In this document: piece after piece, positions 1-5,061 of the stretch
Layout: every line of letters starts with the position of its first letter
Position numbering within the stretch: the stretch's first letter is position 1
NCBI GenBank assembly: GCA_964514665.1
Contig: CAZESH010000308.1
Span: forward strand, 1-5,071
Source: CAZESH01 sp964514665
GTDB taxonomy: Bacteria; Bacillota; Bacilli; Paenibacillales; KCTC-25726
Reading direction: 5' to 3'
DNA length: 5,071 nucleotides
Notes under the pieces: model-generated
Database searches by the model: none
Seen by the model: only the letters and a program-made list of their open reading frames with translations
Told to the model about the DNA's origin: nothing
Program-made: the position numbers and the translations under genes

Positions 1-705
1 TGGCGTTGTCGTCCAGATGATAATCGCCCCATCCTCGGGCAGCTTGCCTTTTCCATCCTTGACGTCAAATGCTACATATATGGAAGGAGAAGTTTTCTCC
101 TTGTACTCGATCTCCGCTTCCGCCAATGCGCTCTCCGAGGAAGGAGACCAGTAAACGGGTTTGAGGCCTTTGTAAATGTATCCTTTTTTGACCATTTCCC
201 CAAACACGCGAATTTGCTGCGCTTCGTATTCCGGATTCAGCGTAAGATACGGATTTTTCCAGTCGCCGCGCACGCCGAGACGCTTGAAACCGCTCTTTTG
301 CTTTTCGATCCACTGCAGGGCGTAATCTTTGCAAGCCTCGCGGAAATCCTGCACGGACATCTTCTTGCGGTCGACCTTGCCGCTGTTGGTGATCGCCTGC
401 TCGATCGGCAGGCCGTGCGTATCCCAACCGGGAACATACGGCGAATCATAGCCCTGCATCGTTCTGAAGCGAACGATCATATCTTTGAGAATTTTATTTA
501 AGGCGTGGCCGATATGAATATCCCCGTTCGCATACGGCGGTCCGTCGTGCAAAATAAACTGCGGCTTTCCTTTGCGGGCTTCCCGCACCTTCTCGTAAAT
601 GTCGATTTCATCCCACCATGCCTGCATTTTCGGCTCGGCCTGGGGCAAATTTCCCCGCATTGGAAAATCGGTTTGCGGCAAATTCAAGGTTTTTCCATAA
701 TCCAT
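1..705 (-). CDS. ileS: Isoleucyl-tRNA synthetase, N-terminal part (runs off the left edge)
   Basis: Cytoplasmic class I aminoacyl-tRNA synthetase that charges tRNA-Ile with isoleucine. The 235 visible codons read MDYGKTLNLPQTDFPMRG at the start. The class I HIGH signature is at residues 64-67 (GDIHIGHALNK), preceded by LHDGPPYANG, and followed by PGWDTHGLPIE near residue 100 and PVYWSPSSESALAEAE later. The visible end, IIIWTTTP, is the start of the CP1 editing domain. The KMSKS loop and C-terminal zinc region lie outside the window; bacterial IleS is usually over 900 residues, so about a quarter is seen. The ATG start is supported by AAGGAG at 717-722, 11 nt upstream, and by the normal N-terminus of the family. 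The frame is open with no disruptions. It is preceded by an isoleucine T-box leader, so expression should rise when uncharged tRNA-Ile accumulates. Identification is very secure. Confidence 0.97.
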   Translation of the reverse strand, partial: MDYGKTLNLPQTDFPMRGNLPQAEPKMQAWWDEIDIYEKVREARKGKPQFILHDGPPYANGDIHIGHALNKILKDMIVRFRTMQGYDSPYVPGWDTHGLPIEQAITNSGKVDRKKMSVQDFREACKDYALQWIEKQKSGFKRLGVRGDWKNPYLTLNPEYEAQQIRVFGEMVKKGYIYKGLKPVYWSPSSESALAEAEIEYKEKTSPSIYVAFDVKDGKGKLPEDGAIIIWTTTP

Positions 706-737
706 GGCTGCTTTCGCTCCTTTTCACTTGATAAAAC

Positions 738-774
738 AAAAAAAAGCCGCTCATCCCAAGGGACGAGAAGCTTT
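738..774 (-). terminator. T-box intrinsic terminator upstream of ileS
   Basis: On the transcribed strand CTCGTCCC (760-767) pairs with GGGATGAG (750-757), with one G-U. The stem extends through AAGC/GCTT across a small internal loop and is followed by eight T residues (738-745). The AGCC segment at 775-778 can pair with the antiterminator GGCT at 803-806 or with GGCT at 745-748 on the terminator side, so the two structures compete as expected for a transcriptional T-box. It lies 32 nt upstream of the ileS start codon. Confidence 0.93.
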
Positions 775-1041
775 GGCTCGCGGTACCACCCTAATAATCC
801 GCAGCCTTTTCAAGAATCCTGCGATTCAAAGAGGCGTCTTGCGAATCAACTTGACATCGATAACGGAATGACCCGGCTGGCCTTACGCACTCCTGCGGAT
901 ATTTCGCCCGCACTCGATTCAGGCCGCACTCTTGGGAGATATTCAACCGCCAATCCGATATTAGGCTCGCACCATCCCTAATTCGCTGAATCTTCCCTGC
1001 GGTTTACTTGACCCAATCAACGCTTTCAATCATGTATATAA
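738..1041 (-). promoter_or_regulatory. T-box riboswitch leader, isoleucine-specific (AUC specifier), controlling ileS
   Basis: Cis-acting leader RNA that binds tRNA-Ile and lets transcription continue when the tRNA is uncharged. The conserved T-box AGGGTGGTACCGCGAGC lies at 776-792. Its UGGU would pair with an ACCA tRNA end, as expected for tRNA-Ile with A73. Stem I can be drawn: TTGGG (1012-1016) pairs CCCAA (932-936) below the specifier loop, and AACCGC (999-1004) pairs GCGGTT (945-950) above it. The loop has AGTA on the 5' side and GAATATCT on the 3' side, the classic loop-E/S-turn layout, which puts the specifier codon ATC at 938-940. A distal stem pairs ATTAGG (977-982) with CCTAAT (960-965) around GATGGTGCGAG. 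A stem III-like hairpin, GAATC-GCAG-GATTC, lies near 813-828. The antiterminator pairs GGCT-GCGG (799-806) with CCGC-(G)-AGCC (775-783). The 5' end is placed from the promoter and is approximate. Confidence 0.95.
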
Positions 1042-1047
1042 TACAGG

Positions 1048-1076
1048 AGTATACCGAATATTTACGGCTCAGTCAA
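1048..1076 (-). promoter_or_regulatory. Sigma-A-type promoter for the T-box/ileS transcript
   Basis: The minus strand reads TTGACT (1071-1076), exactly 17 nt, then TATACT (1048-1053). Each hexamer differs from the sigma-A consensus at one position, with ideal spacing. Transcription would start near 1041, just before stem I of the T-box. The -35 box begins 12 bp beyond the divIVA stop codon, and no terminator lies between them, so ileS may also receive read-through from divIVA. Confidence 0.88.
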
Positions 1077-1087
1077 TCAAACGCCGA

Positions 1088-1582
1088 TTAAATCCGCTCG
1101 ATCGCGTTCTTGTCTGCACCCGCCGTATCGAGCGGTTCCCAGTTTTCATCCCGAAGCATATCCAACTGAGCTTCCAGCAGCGCGCGGAAACGCGTACGGT
1201 AAATCATCGCCTGCTTTTTCAATTCTTCCATTTCCAAAGCGATTCTTCGCGATTTGGCCAACGACTCGTTTATGATGCGATCGGCATTTTTCTCCGATTC
1301 TTTGACAATCAGCTGAGCTTCCTTTTTGGCGTTGCTTTTCACTTCATCCGCTGCCTCTTGGGCAACGATGATCGTTTTGCTGAGCGTCTCCTCCATCGTG
1401 GAGAAATGATCGATCTTTTCCTGAAGCGTCGCCAATTGGGTTTGCAATTCTTTGTTTTCGCGGATCACCACTTCATAATCCTTGATCACCAGATCCAAAA
1501 ATTCGTTTACTTCGTCTTCATCATAGCCCCGCATTCTGCGGCCAAATTCTTTGTTATGTATGTCCAATGGCGTAAGCGGCAT
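1088..1582 (-). CDS. divIVA: Cell-division/polarity protein DivIVA
   Basis: Coiled-coil protein that binds negatively curved membrane at poles and septa. In Bacillus it recruits the Min system and, during sporulation, chromosome-anchoring factors. The 164 residues equal the length of B. subtilis DivIVA as I know it. The N-terminal domain MPLTPLDIHNKEFGRRMRGY followed by DEDEVNEFLDLVIKDYE is the diagnostic lipid-binding/coiled-coil start. Residues from about 28 to 145 are highly charged heptad-rich coiled coil (for example ENKELQTQLATLQEKIDH and AKKEAQLIVKESEKNADRII). At the position equal to the membrane-inserting Phe17 of B. subtilis this protein has Met17, followed by the conserved Arg18. 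The ATG is preceded by GGGGAGGTG (1588-1596), an excellent ribosome binding site. It follows ylmH after a 146-bp spacer that probably holds its own promoter, and it is followed directly by the ileS promoter. Confidence 0.96.
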   Translation of the reverse strand: MPLTPLDIHNKEFGRRMRGYDEDEVNEFLDLVIKDYEVVIRENKELQTQLATLQEKIDHFSTMEETLSKTIIVAQEAADEVKSNAKKEAQLIVKESEKNADRIINESLAKSRRIALEMEELKKQAMIYRTRFRALLEAQLDMLRDENWEPLDTAGADKNAIERI

Positions 1583-1599
1583 TGGAGCACCTCCCCTAT

Positions 1600-1620
1600 C
1601 GAAAATATAAATATTTTTCG
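1600..1620. repeat. AT-rich inverted repeat just upstream of the divIVA ribosome binding site
   Basis: The 9-base arm CGAAAATAT (1600-1608) and the arm ATATTTTTCG (1611-1620) are complementary apart from one extra A, with a 2-base centre. It sits 4 bp upstream of the divIVA Shine-Dalgarno sequence. It could be an operator or a weak 5'-UTR hairpin. No function can be assigned from sequence alone. Confidence 0.4.
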
Positions 1621-1637
1621 TTAATCAGCTAACTTAT

Positions 1638-1667
1638 TGTTTCGACAGGCACCCTAAAAATTCCTGC
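1638..1667 (-). promoter_or_regulatory. Candidate sigma-H-like promoter with overlapping Spo0A-like box upstream of divIVA
   Basis: The minus strand reads GCAGGAATT (1659-1667), 12 nt, then GTCGAAACA (1638-1646). Against the sigma-H pattern RnAGGAwWW-N11-12-RnnGAATww the upstream half matches fully and the spacing fits. The downstream half keeps GAA but has A for T after it and C at one W position. CTGTCGAAA at 1640-1648 contains TGTCGAA, the core of the Spo0A box, and overlaps the -10 half. A start near 1632 would give a leader of about 50 nt before the divIVA ATG. Spo0A overlapping a -10 region is not the usual activating arrangement, so this is a candidate only. Confidence 0.4.
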
Positions 1668-1699
1668 ATCTTCTGCAAGTTTTTGCTTGATTTCGACAG
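1640..1699 (-). repeat. Two direct copies of CTGTCGAAA (Spo0A-box-like) between ylmH and divIVA
   Basis: Exact 9-base copies occur at 1640-1648 and 1691-1699 in the same orientation, 51 bp apart. Each is preceded by a near copy of ATGCARGAA: ATGCAGGAA at 1661-1669 with a 12-nt gap, and ATGCAAGAA at 1706-1714 with a 6-nt gap. The module therefore looks partly duplicated. Both contain TGTCGAA. I found no other copy of the 9-mer in the window. Confidence 0.55.
1655..1679 (-). terminator. Weak candidate terminator after ylmH
   Basis: On the minus strand CTTGCA pairs with TGCAGG (six pairs, one G-U) around GAAGA, followed by AATTTTTAGGG with five T residues. The stem is short, the T run is offset by two A residues, and the same bases form the candidate sigma-H element. 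It may not terminate at all, in which case ylmH transcripts would read into divIVA. Confidence 0.25.
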
Positions 1700-1728
1700 C
1701 CTTCCTTCTTGCATGAAGGAAAATCAAA

Positions 1729-2511
1729 TCATTGATATTTTCCCATTCTTACGCGGATTCTGCCCTTCTTCGTGCTGCCTTGGACTTCCAGCACTTTGCT
1801 GCGGCCGAACCCCTGCAGGGAAATCACATCGCCTTCCTTCAACGGGGCGGAAGGATCCTCAACCGTTTTCCAGTTGATTCGGCACTTCCCCGCTTTGATC
1901 GGAATTTGCGATTTTGCCCTGCTTAAACGGTAAACGTCACCGACAACCGCGTCCAAACGCAAAGAAGCCACCGTAAATTCCATTTCCTCCATCGGCTTGT
2001 CCGACTGCTGCAGCATTTCCATTGGGAGAAATTCGGTTTGAACGTTCGTACGGTGAACCTGGTGAAGCTGCAGCCGCACATAATCGCCGATTTCCTCAGC
2101 TACCATGCAGTGGCAGCCTTCATCTATGACTTGGATATCGCCGATTTTTCCCCTTTTGATGCCAAGTCCGAGAATCGCGCCAAGATAATCGCCATGCTCC
2201 AGCTTGAGAAACTTCTTGTCTGCGGGAGATACGGCTAACAGCTTCACACCCGGTTCTTCGTGTTCTATCGGAATATAATCGGGAGCTATGATCGCCCGTC
2301 TTCTTTCGGCCTGCGGATAGCCGCCCTCAAAACGGACATGCACATCCGCAGCCCTGTTGACCAGCGACTCTACAATCCATGCCTGTCTCGGATCGAGGAA
2401 ATCGGTGCGTTTTACGGCATGGTTTTGGGCTGCGCGTTCCACCCATTCATAGGCCTTATCGACAAAAGCATGTTCCTCCGGATGAAAATGGCCGTAAATT
2501 TCTTGATTCAT
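1729..2511 (-). CDS. ylmH: S4-domain RNA-binding protein YlmH
   Basis: Cytoplasmic RNA-binding protein encoded beside division genes in Firmicutes. In B. subtilis, YlmH has been linked to ribosome-associated quality control, binding obstructed 50S-peptidyl-tRNA complexes. Using the ATG at 2511 it has 260 residues, close to the family's usual size. The N-terminal domain begins MNQEIYGHFHPEEHAF and carries the family signature TDFLDPR at about 36-42. The C-terminal S4 domain runs from about 184 to 245 (LRLDAVVGDVYRLSRAK ... GDVISLQGFGRSKV), ending in a basic tail, KKGRIRVRMGKYQ. A GTG three codons upstream (2520) keeps the frame open. The ATG is preferred because AGGGTG (2518-2523) lies 6 nt before it and the GTG has no ribosome binding site. 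That site overlaps the ylmG stop codon, which suggests translational coupling. Function beyond RNA binding is by homology. Confidence 0.94.
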   Translation of the reverse strand: MNQEIYGHFHPEEHAFVDKAYEWVERAAQNHAVKRTDFLDPRQAWIVESLVNRAADVHVRFEGGYPQAERRRAIIAPDYIPIEHEEPGVKLLAVSPADKKFLKLEHGDYLGAILGLGIKRGKIGDIQVIDEGCHCMVAEEIGDYVRLQLHQVHRTNVQTEFLPMEMLQQSDKPMEEMEFTVASLRLDAVVGDVYRLSRAKSQIPIKAGKCRINWKTVEDPSAPLKEGDVISLQGFGRSKVLEVQGSTKKGRIRVRMGKYQ

Positions 2512-2521
2512 GGTCTGCACC

Positions 2522-2794
2522 CTATTGGAAAATAAACTGTACGACCGAGATTAATCCGATCGCCAGAAAACGCAAAGCGAACATCGCGACGATCGGGGAA
2601 ATGTCCAGCATGCCGCCGATCGGCGGAATCAGTCTGCGAAATGGAGACAAGTAAGGCTCCACCAGTTTGCCGAGAATTTCTCCGATAAAGCTTTCCCTGG
2701 CATTGGGGATCCAGGATAACAGCACATAGGCAATAATCAAATAAAAATAAATATTTTGTAGCGTCCAAATGTAACCCGCAATTTGAGCAGCCAA
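2522..2794 (-). CDS. ylmG: YggT-family membrane protein YlmG
   Basis: Small integral membrane protein of the YggT/YlmG family, associated with division and envelope genes in bacteria and with nucleoid organisation in plastids; no biochemical activity is established. With the TTG start it has 90 residues. TM1 is about residues 8-28 (YIWTLQNIYFYLIIAYVLLS) and TM2 about 65-88 (ISPIVAMFALRFLAIGLISV). Between them lies the family signature, residues 46-67: EPYLSPFRRLIPP followed by IGGMLDISP. Two starts are possible. The GTG at 2806 overlaps the sepF stop by 4 bp but has no room for a ribosome binding site. The TTG at 2794 lies 8 nt after GAGGTGA and is preferred. The stop is 10 bp before the ylmH ATG, so ylmG is clearly mid-operon. 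Confidence 0.92.
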   Translation of the reverse strand: MAAQIAGYIWTLQNIYFYLIIAYVLLSWIPNARESFIGEILGKLVEPYLSPFRRLIPPIGGMLDISPIVAMFALRFLAIGLISVVQFIFQ

Positions 2795-2802
2795 AACTGA
2801 AT

Positions 2803-2809
2803 TCACCTC
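2803..2809 (-). promoter_or_regulatory. Ribosome binding site that decides the ylmG start
   Basis: GAGGTGA (ATGAGGTGA in wider context) is a long match to the 16S anti-Shine-Dalgarno sequence and contains the sepF stop TGA. It is 8 nt from the in-frame TTG at 2792-2794. The GTG alternative at 2804-2806 lies inside this site and so cannot use it. Confidence 0.6.
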
Positions 2810-3246
2810 ATTTTATTGTAATCACTCTGGGGGTCGAGTATTTCCGTGATTGAACCCTCTACCTCTATGGTTTCCGGAGTGCAGAGAAAAATATTATGGC
2901 CGACTTTGGAAATTCCTCCGTTTAAAGCGTACACCGTGCCGCTTAAAAAGTCTACAATTCTTACAGCCAGATCGGAACGGACCCGCTGCAGATTGACCAC
3001 GACCGCTCTTCTTGAACGCAGGTGATCGGCGATCTGCTGCGTTTCCTCATAGGATCGGGGCTCGCTAAGCACCATTTTCGTCGCTTTCGGCGCTGAAGGC
3101 AAACCTACAATGTTCGCGCTCCCCTTGCTTTTACGCGGCAGGCTCTTGGCGGTTTCAAGATCTTCATCGGGTCCCTCGTAGCGTTCAATGATCTCCTCTT
3201 CCTCCTGCAGTCCCAAAAAATTCATAAACCGGTTCATCACGCCCAT
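2803..3246 (-). CDS. sepF: Cell-division protein SepF (YlmF)
   Basis: Cytoplasmic FtsZ-binding protein that polymerises into rings, bundles FtsZ filaments and tethers the Z-ring to the membrane, overlapping in role with FtsA. The protein has 147 residues. Residues 4-13 (MNRFMNFLGL) form the short amphipathic membrane-targeting helix. Residues 15-56 are an acidic then basic linker (EEEEIIERYEGPDEDLE ... LPRKSKG). The SepF core spans about 57-140: VLSEPRSYEETQQIADHLRS, AVVVNLQRV, IVDFLSGTVYALNGGISKVG and FLCTPETIEVEG. The start is uncertain: AAAGGAG lies only 2 nt from the annotated ATG, while the in-frame GTG at codon 3 is 8 nt and the ATG at codon 4 is 11 nt from it. An upstream GGGAGG could serve the first ATG at 12 nt. 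All options keep the helix. It follows ylmE after 82 bp, in which I see no clear terminator or promoter. Confidence 0.96.
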   Translation of the reverse strand: MGVMNRFMNFLGLQEEEEIIERYEGPDEDLETAKSLPRKSKGSANIVGLPSAPKATKMVLSEPRSYEETQQIADHLRSRRAVVVNLQRVRSDLAVRIVDFLSGTVYALNGGISKVGHNIFLCTPETIEVEGSITEILDPQSDYNKMR

Positions 3247-3328
3247 CTCTCCTTTAAGCCTCCCTTTTTCAAATCGCCAATATCCGCTGCCGGGGATAAC
3301 CTCTGCACGATTTTACAGCGCTACCCGT

Positions 3329-4012
3329 TTATTCTTTGCCCACCAGCACGGAGCCCAAGCGTACCCAAGTTGCCCCTTCTTCAACGGCAATTTCAAAGTC
3401 ATTGGACATGCCCATGGATAAATCCGCAACCGGAGCATCCAACAATGAAAGCCGGTTCAATTCGTCGCGCAGCTGCCTCAAGCCTCTAAAAACAGGCCGT
3501 GTCTGCTGCGGATCCTCCGTATGGGGCGCCATTGTCATCAACCCGCTGATGCGGATATGCTTGAAATCGCGAATTTGCCGGACAAAGTCCATCAACCGTT
3601 CCGGGTCGAGTCCGAACTTGCTTTCTTCACCCGAGATGTTCACCTGAAGAAAACAAGGCACCTCAATTTCCAGAGCTGCAGCCTTGCGCTCGATTTCCCG
3701 CGCCAGCGAAAGTCTGTCCAACGAATGAATATAATGAAATTTTCCGACAACATCCTTAACCTTATTCGTCTGCAGATGTCCGATAAAATGCCACGTTCCT
3801 TGTGAACCGAACGCATCCCATTTAGCCTTGGCATCCTGCCAACGATTCTCTCCGATGTGGCGGATTCCGGCCTTCAGCACCTGCCCGGTTGTTTCCAATC
3901 CAACGTATTTGGTGACGGCGATTATACCGACTTGCTCAGGGGATCTGCCGCTTCTGAGACATGCCTCGCGAATGCGCCGCTCAACCTGCTGCATGCGTTG
4001 CGAAATTTCCAA
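3329..4012 (-). CDS. ylmE: PLP-binding homeostasis protein YlmE (YggS/PLPBP family)
   Basis: Cytoplasmic fold-III pyridoxal-phosphate protein with no known catalysis; the family buffers PLP and affects amino-acid and vitamin B6 homeostasis. The 227 residues match the family's usual 225-235. The PLP Schiff-base lysine is Lys35 in IAVTKYV. Further signatures in order are GENRWQDA, WHFIGHLQTNKVKDV, IHSLDR, CFLQVNISGEESKFG, ISGLMTMAP and, at 198-220, LSMGMSNDFEIAVEEG then TWVRLG, the phosphate-binding and family signature region. The barrel is complete. The start is a TTG that lies in the same frame as pgeF, only three codons after its TAA. The nearest purine-rich site, GGGGGAG, is 12 nt upstream of the TTG, which is long. 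The next in-frame ATG is codon 7. The start is therefore less certain than the identity. Confidence 0.95.
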   Translation of the reverse strand: MEISQRMQQVERRIREACLRSGRSPEQVGIIAVTKYVGLETTGQVLKAGIRHIGENRWQDAKAKWDAFGSQGTWHFIGHLQTNKVKDVVGKFHYIHSLDRLSLAREIERKAAALEIEVPCFLQVNISGEESKFGLDPERLMDFVRQIRDFKHIRISGLMTMAPHTEDPQQTRPVFRGLRQLRDELNRLSLLDAPVADLSMGMSNDFEIAVEEGATWVRLGSVLVGKE

Positions 4013-4021
4013 GCTGATTTT

Positions 4022-4897
4022 TTACTCCCCCTCTTCCTGCAAACCGATCCAGCCCGACATTCTGCCGGTTTCCCCTTTTTCCTTGCGGTGGGAGAAGAAC
4101 AAATCGGTACTGCAGCTTGTACACCACTGTGATAATTCGATATGGATCGGCAATATTCCTGCCATTATCATAAACTGTCGGTTCGCTTCTTTCAAGTTCA
4201 AGAGAAATTTATCTTTTCCGTTTGGCCGATACAGTTCATTCGAGCTCCTCAGCTCCTCCAAGGCACATTCGGACATGCCATGTGCGAGCAGGGCTTCATC
4301 TATCCGCCCGATCACCGTCCGATCGACCTCATAGCAGCACCCGCCAATCGACGGACCGATCGCCGCAAGCAGCTGATCGGCTTTACTGCCGTATTCCCGT
4401 TCCATGGCACGAACGGTTTCGCCGACAATATTTTGCGCGGTTCCCCTCCAGCCGGCATGAGCGATGCCTACAGCCGGATGATGGGGATCAAATAAATAGA
4501 TCGGCACGCAATCGGCGAAATATGCCGTCAGCAAAATCCCCTTATGATCCGTGATCAGGGCGTCTGTATCGGCTATTGCGCTTGCGCGCGAGCGATTTCC
4601 GCTGCCTTTTTGGCCGCCCTTCACCACCCCCACCCGCTTGCCGTGCACCTGTTCCGCACAGGTCCAGGCCTGAAACGGCCATCCCAGGGCATCTGCGATC
4701 CGCTGACGGTTTTCAATCACGGCCTCCACATCATCGTTCACATGCATGGCGCAATTCAAAGACTGCAAAGGCGCCTCACTCACTCCTCCATTGCGGGAAC
4801 TAAAGCCCGCTGTGAGCTGTGGATGCCTGTTCATCCAAGACTGCAAATAGAGCAGCTCCGGCCCGTCCTTTTTCCGCATCGCAACAAATGCGTCCAT
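4022..4897 (-). CDS. pgeF: Peptidoglycan-editing / polyphenol-oxidase-fold enzyme PgeF (YlmD)
   Basis: Member of the YfiH/DUF152 laccase-domain family. E. coli PgeF prevents misincorporation of L-Ser into the peptidoglycan stem peptide. Purified relatives show zinc-dependent purine nucleoside phosphorylase and adenosine deaminase activity (FAMIN family), so the physiological reaction here is open. The 291 residues are near the family size. The metal ligands fit His85 (CAEQVHG), Cys130 (FADCVPIYLFDP) and His147 (GIAHAGWRGT). Other signatures are FSSRNGGVS at 32-40, DTDAL at 110-114, GPSIGGCCYEV at 181-191 and the C-terminal FFSHRKEKGETGRM. The ATG at 4897 is chosen because AAAGGAG lies 8 nt upstream. 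The frame stays open to a TTG at 4981, but the extra 28 residues match nothing in the family and have no ribosome site. It probably heads the operon; ylmE begins 9 bp after its stop. Confidence 0.95.
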   Translation of the reverse strand: MDAFVAMRKKDGPELLYLQSWMNRHPQLTAGFSSRNGGVSEAPLQSLNCAMHVNDDVEAVIENRQRIADALGWPFQAWTCAEQVHGKRVGVVKGGQKGSGNRSRASAIADTDALITDHKGILLTAYFADCVPIYLFDPHHPAVGIAHAGWRGTAQNIVGETVRAMEREYGSKADQLLAAIGPSIGGCCYEVDRTVIGRIDEALLAHGMSECALEELRSSNELYRPNGKDKFLLNLKEANRQFMIMAGILPIHIELSQWCTSCSTDLFFSHRKEKGETGRMSGWIGLQEEGE

Positions 4898-4905
4898 AAT
4901 CCCCT

Positions 4906-4912
4906 CTCCTTT
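4906..4912 (-). promoter_or_regulatory. Ribosome binding site that decides the pgeF start
   Basis: AAAGGAG followed by AGGGGATT and then ATG gives 8-nt spacing. This supports the ATG at 4895-4897 over the longer open frame that begins with TTG at 4979-4981. Confidence 0.8.
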
Positions 4913-5038
4913 CCATACCGTATCCATAAAAGCATATAAAGAGGTGGGGGTTCCGATTCGGGTTCCATTGCTTTCCGGCAAGGATGTATAAATGATCAGT
5001 CCGAGCCTGAGAGACCAAGAACCATCGAAGCATATGCT

Positions 5039-5061
5039 AAAAAGCGAAGATCTCCGACTTT
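5039..5061 (-). terminator. Weak candidate terminator for a gene upstream of the window
   Basis: The minus strand reads AAAG-T-CGG, loop AGATCT, then TCG-CTTTTT. This gives about seven pairs with one bulge and one G-U, ending in five T residues at 5039-5043. It is nested in the AGAACCAT/ATGGTTCT inverted repeat. It is plausible as the end of the preceding transcription unit, but weak. Confidence 0.25.

Noticed and set aside
505..981. 158-codon plus-strand open frame across the ileS start and T-box leader
   Set aside because: It lies antisense to the well-supported ileS N-terminus and T-box, whose conserved structures fully explain the sequence. The product resembles no known family.
1606..1640. 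Sigma-A promoter TTAGCT-17-TATATT immediately before divIVA
   Set aside because: The -35 matches only three of six positions, and the start of transcription would fall on the ribosome binding site.
1702..1721. Perfect 7-bp hairpin TTCCTTC/GAAGGAA just after the ylmH stop
   Set aside because: There is no T run on either strand after the stem, so it is not an intrinsic terminator. It may be chance or part of the regulatory spacer.
4022..4334. Plus-strand open frames antisense to pgeF and ylmE
   Set aside because: They are shadows of conserved minus-strand genes that carry complete family motifs; no ribosome site or family match was seen.
4898..4981. N-terminal extension of pgeF by 28 codons to a TTG start
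   Set aside because: The extension has no ribosome binding site and no family resemblance, while the ATG at 4897 has AAAGGAG at 8 nt.
4800..5033. 77-codon minus-strand open frame overlapping the pgeF start
   Set aside because: It runs in another frame through the pgeF ribosome site and N-terminus, with no recognisable domain.
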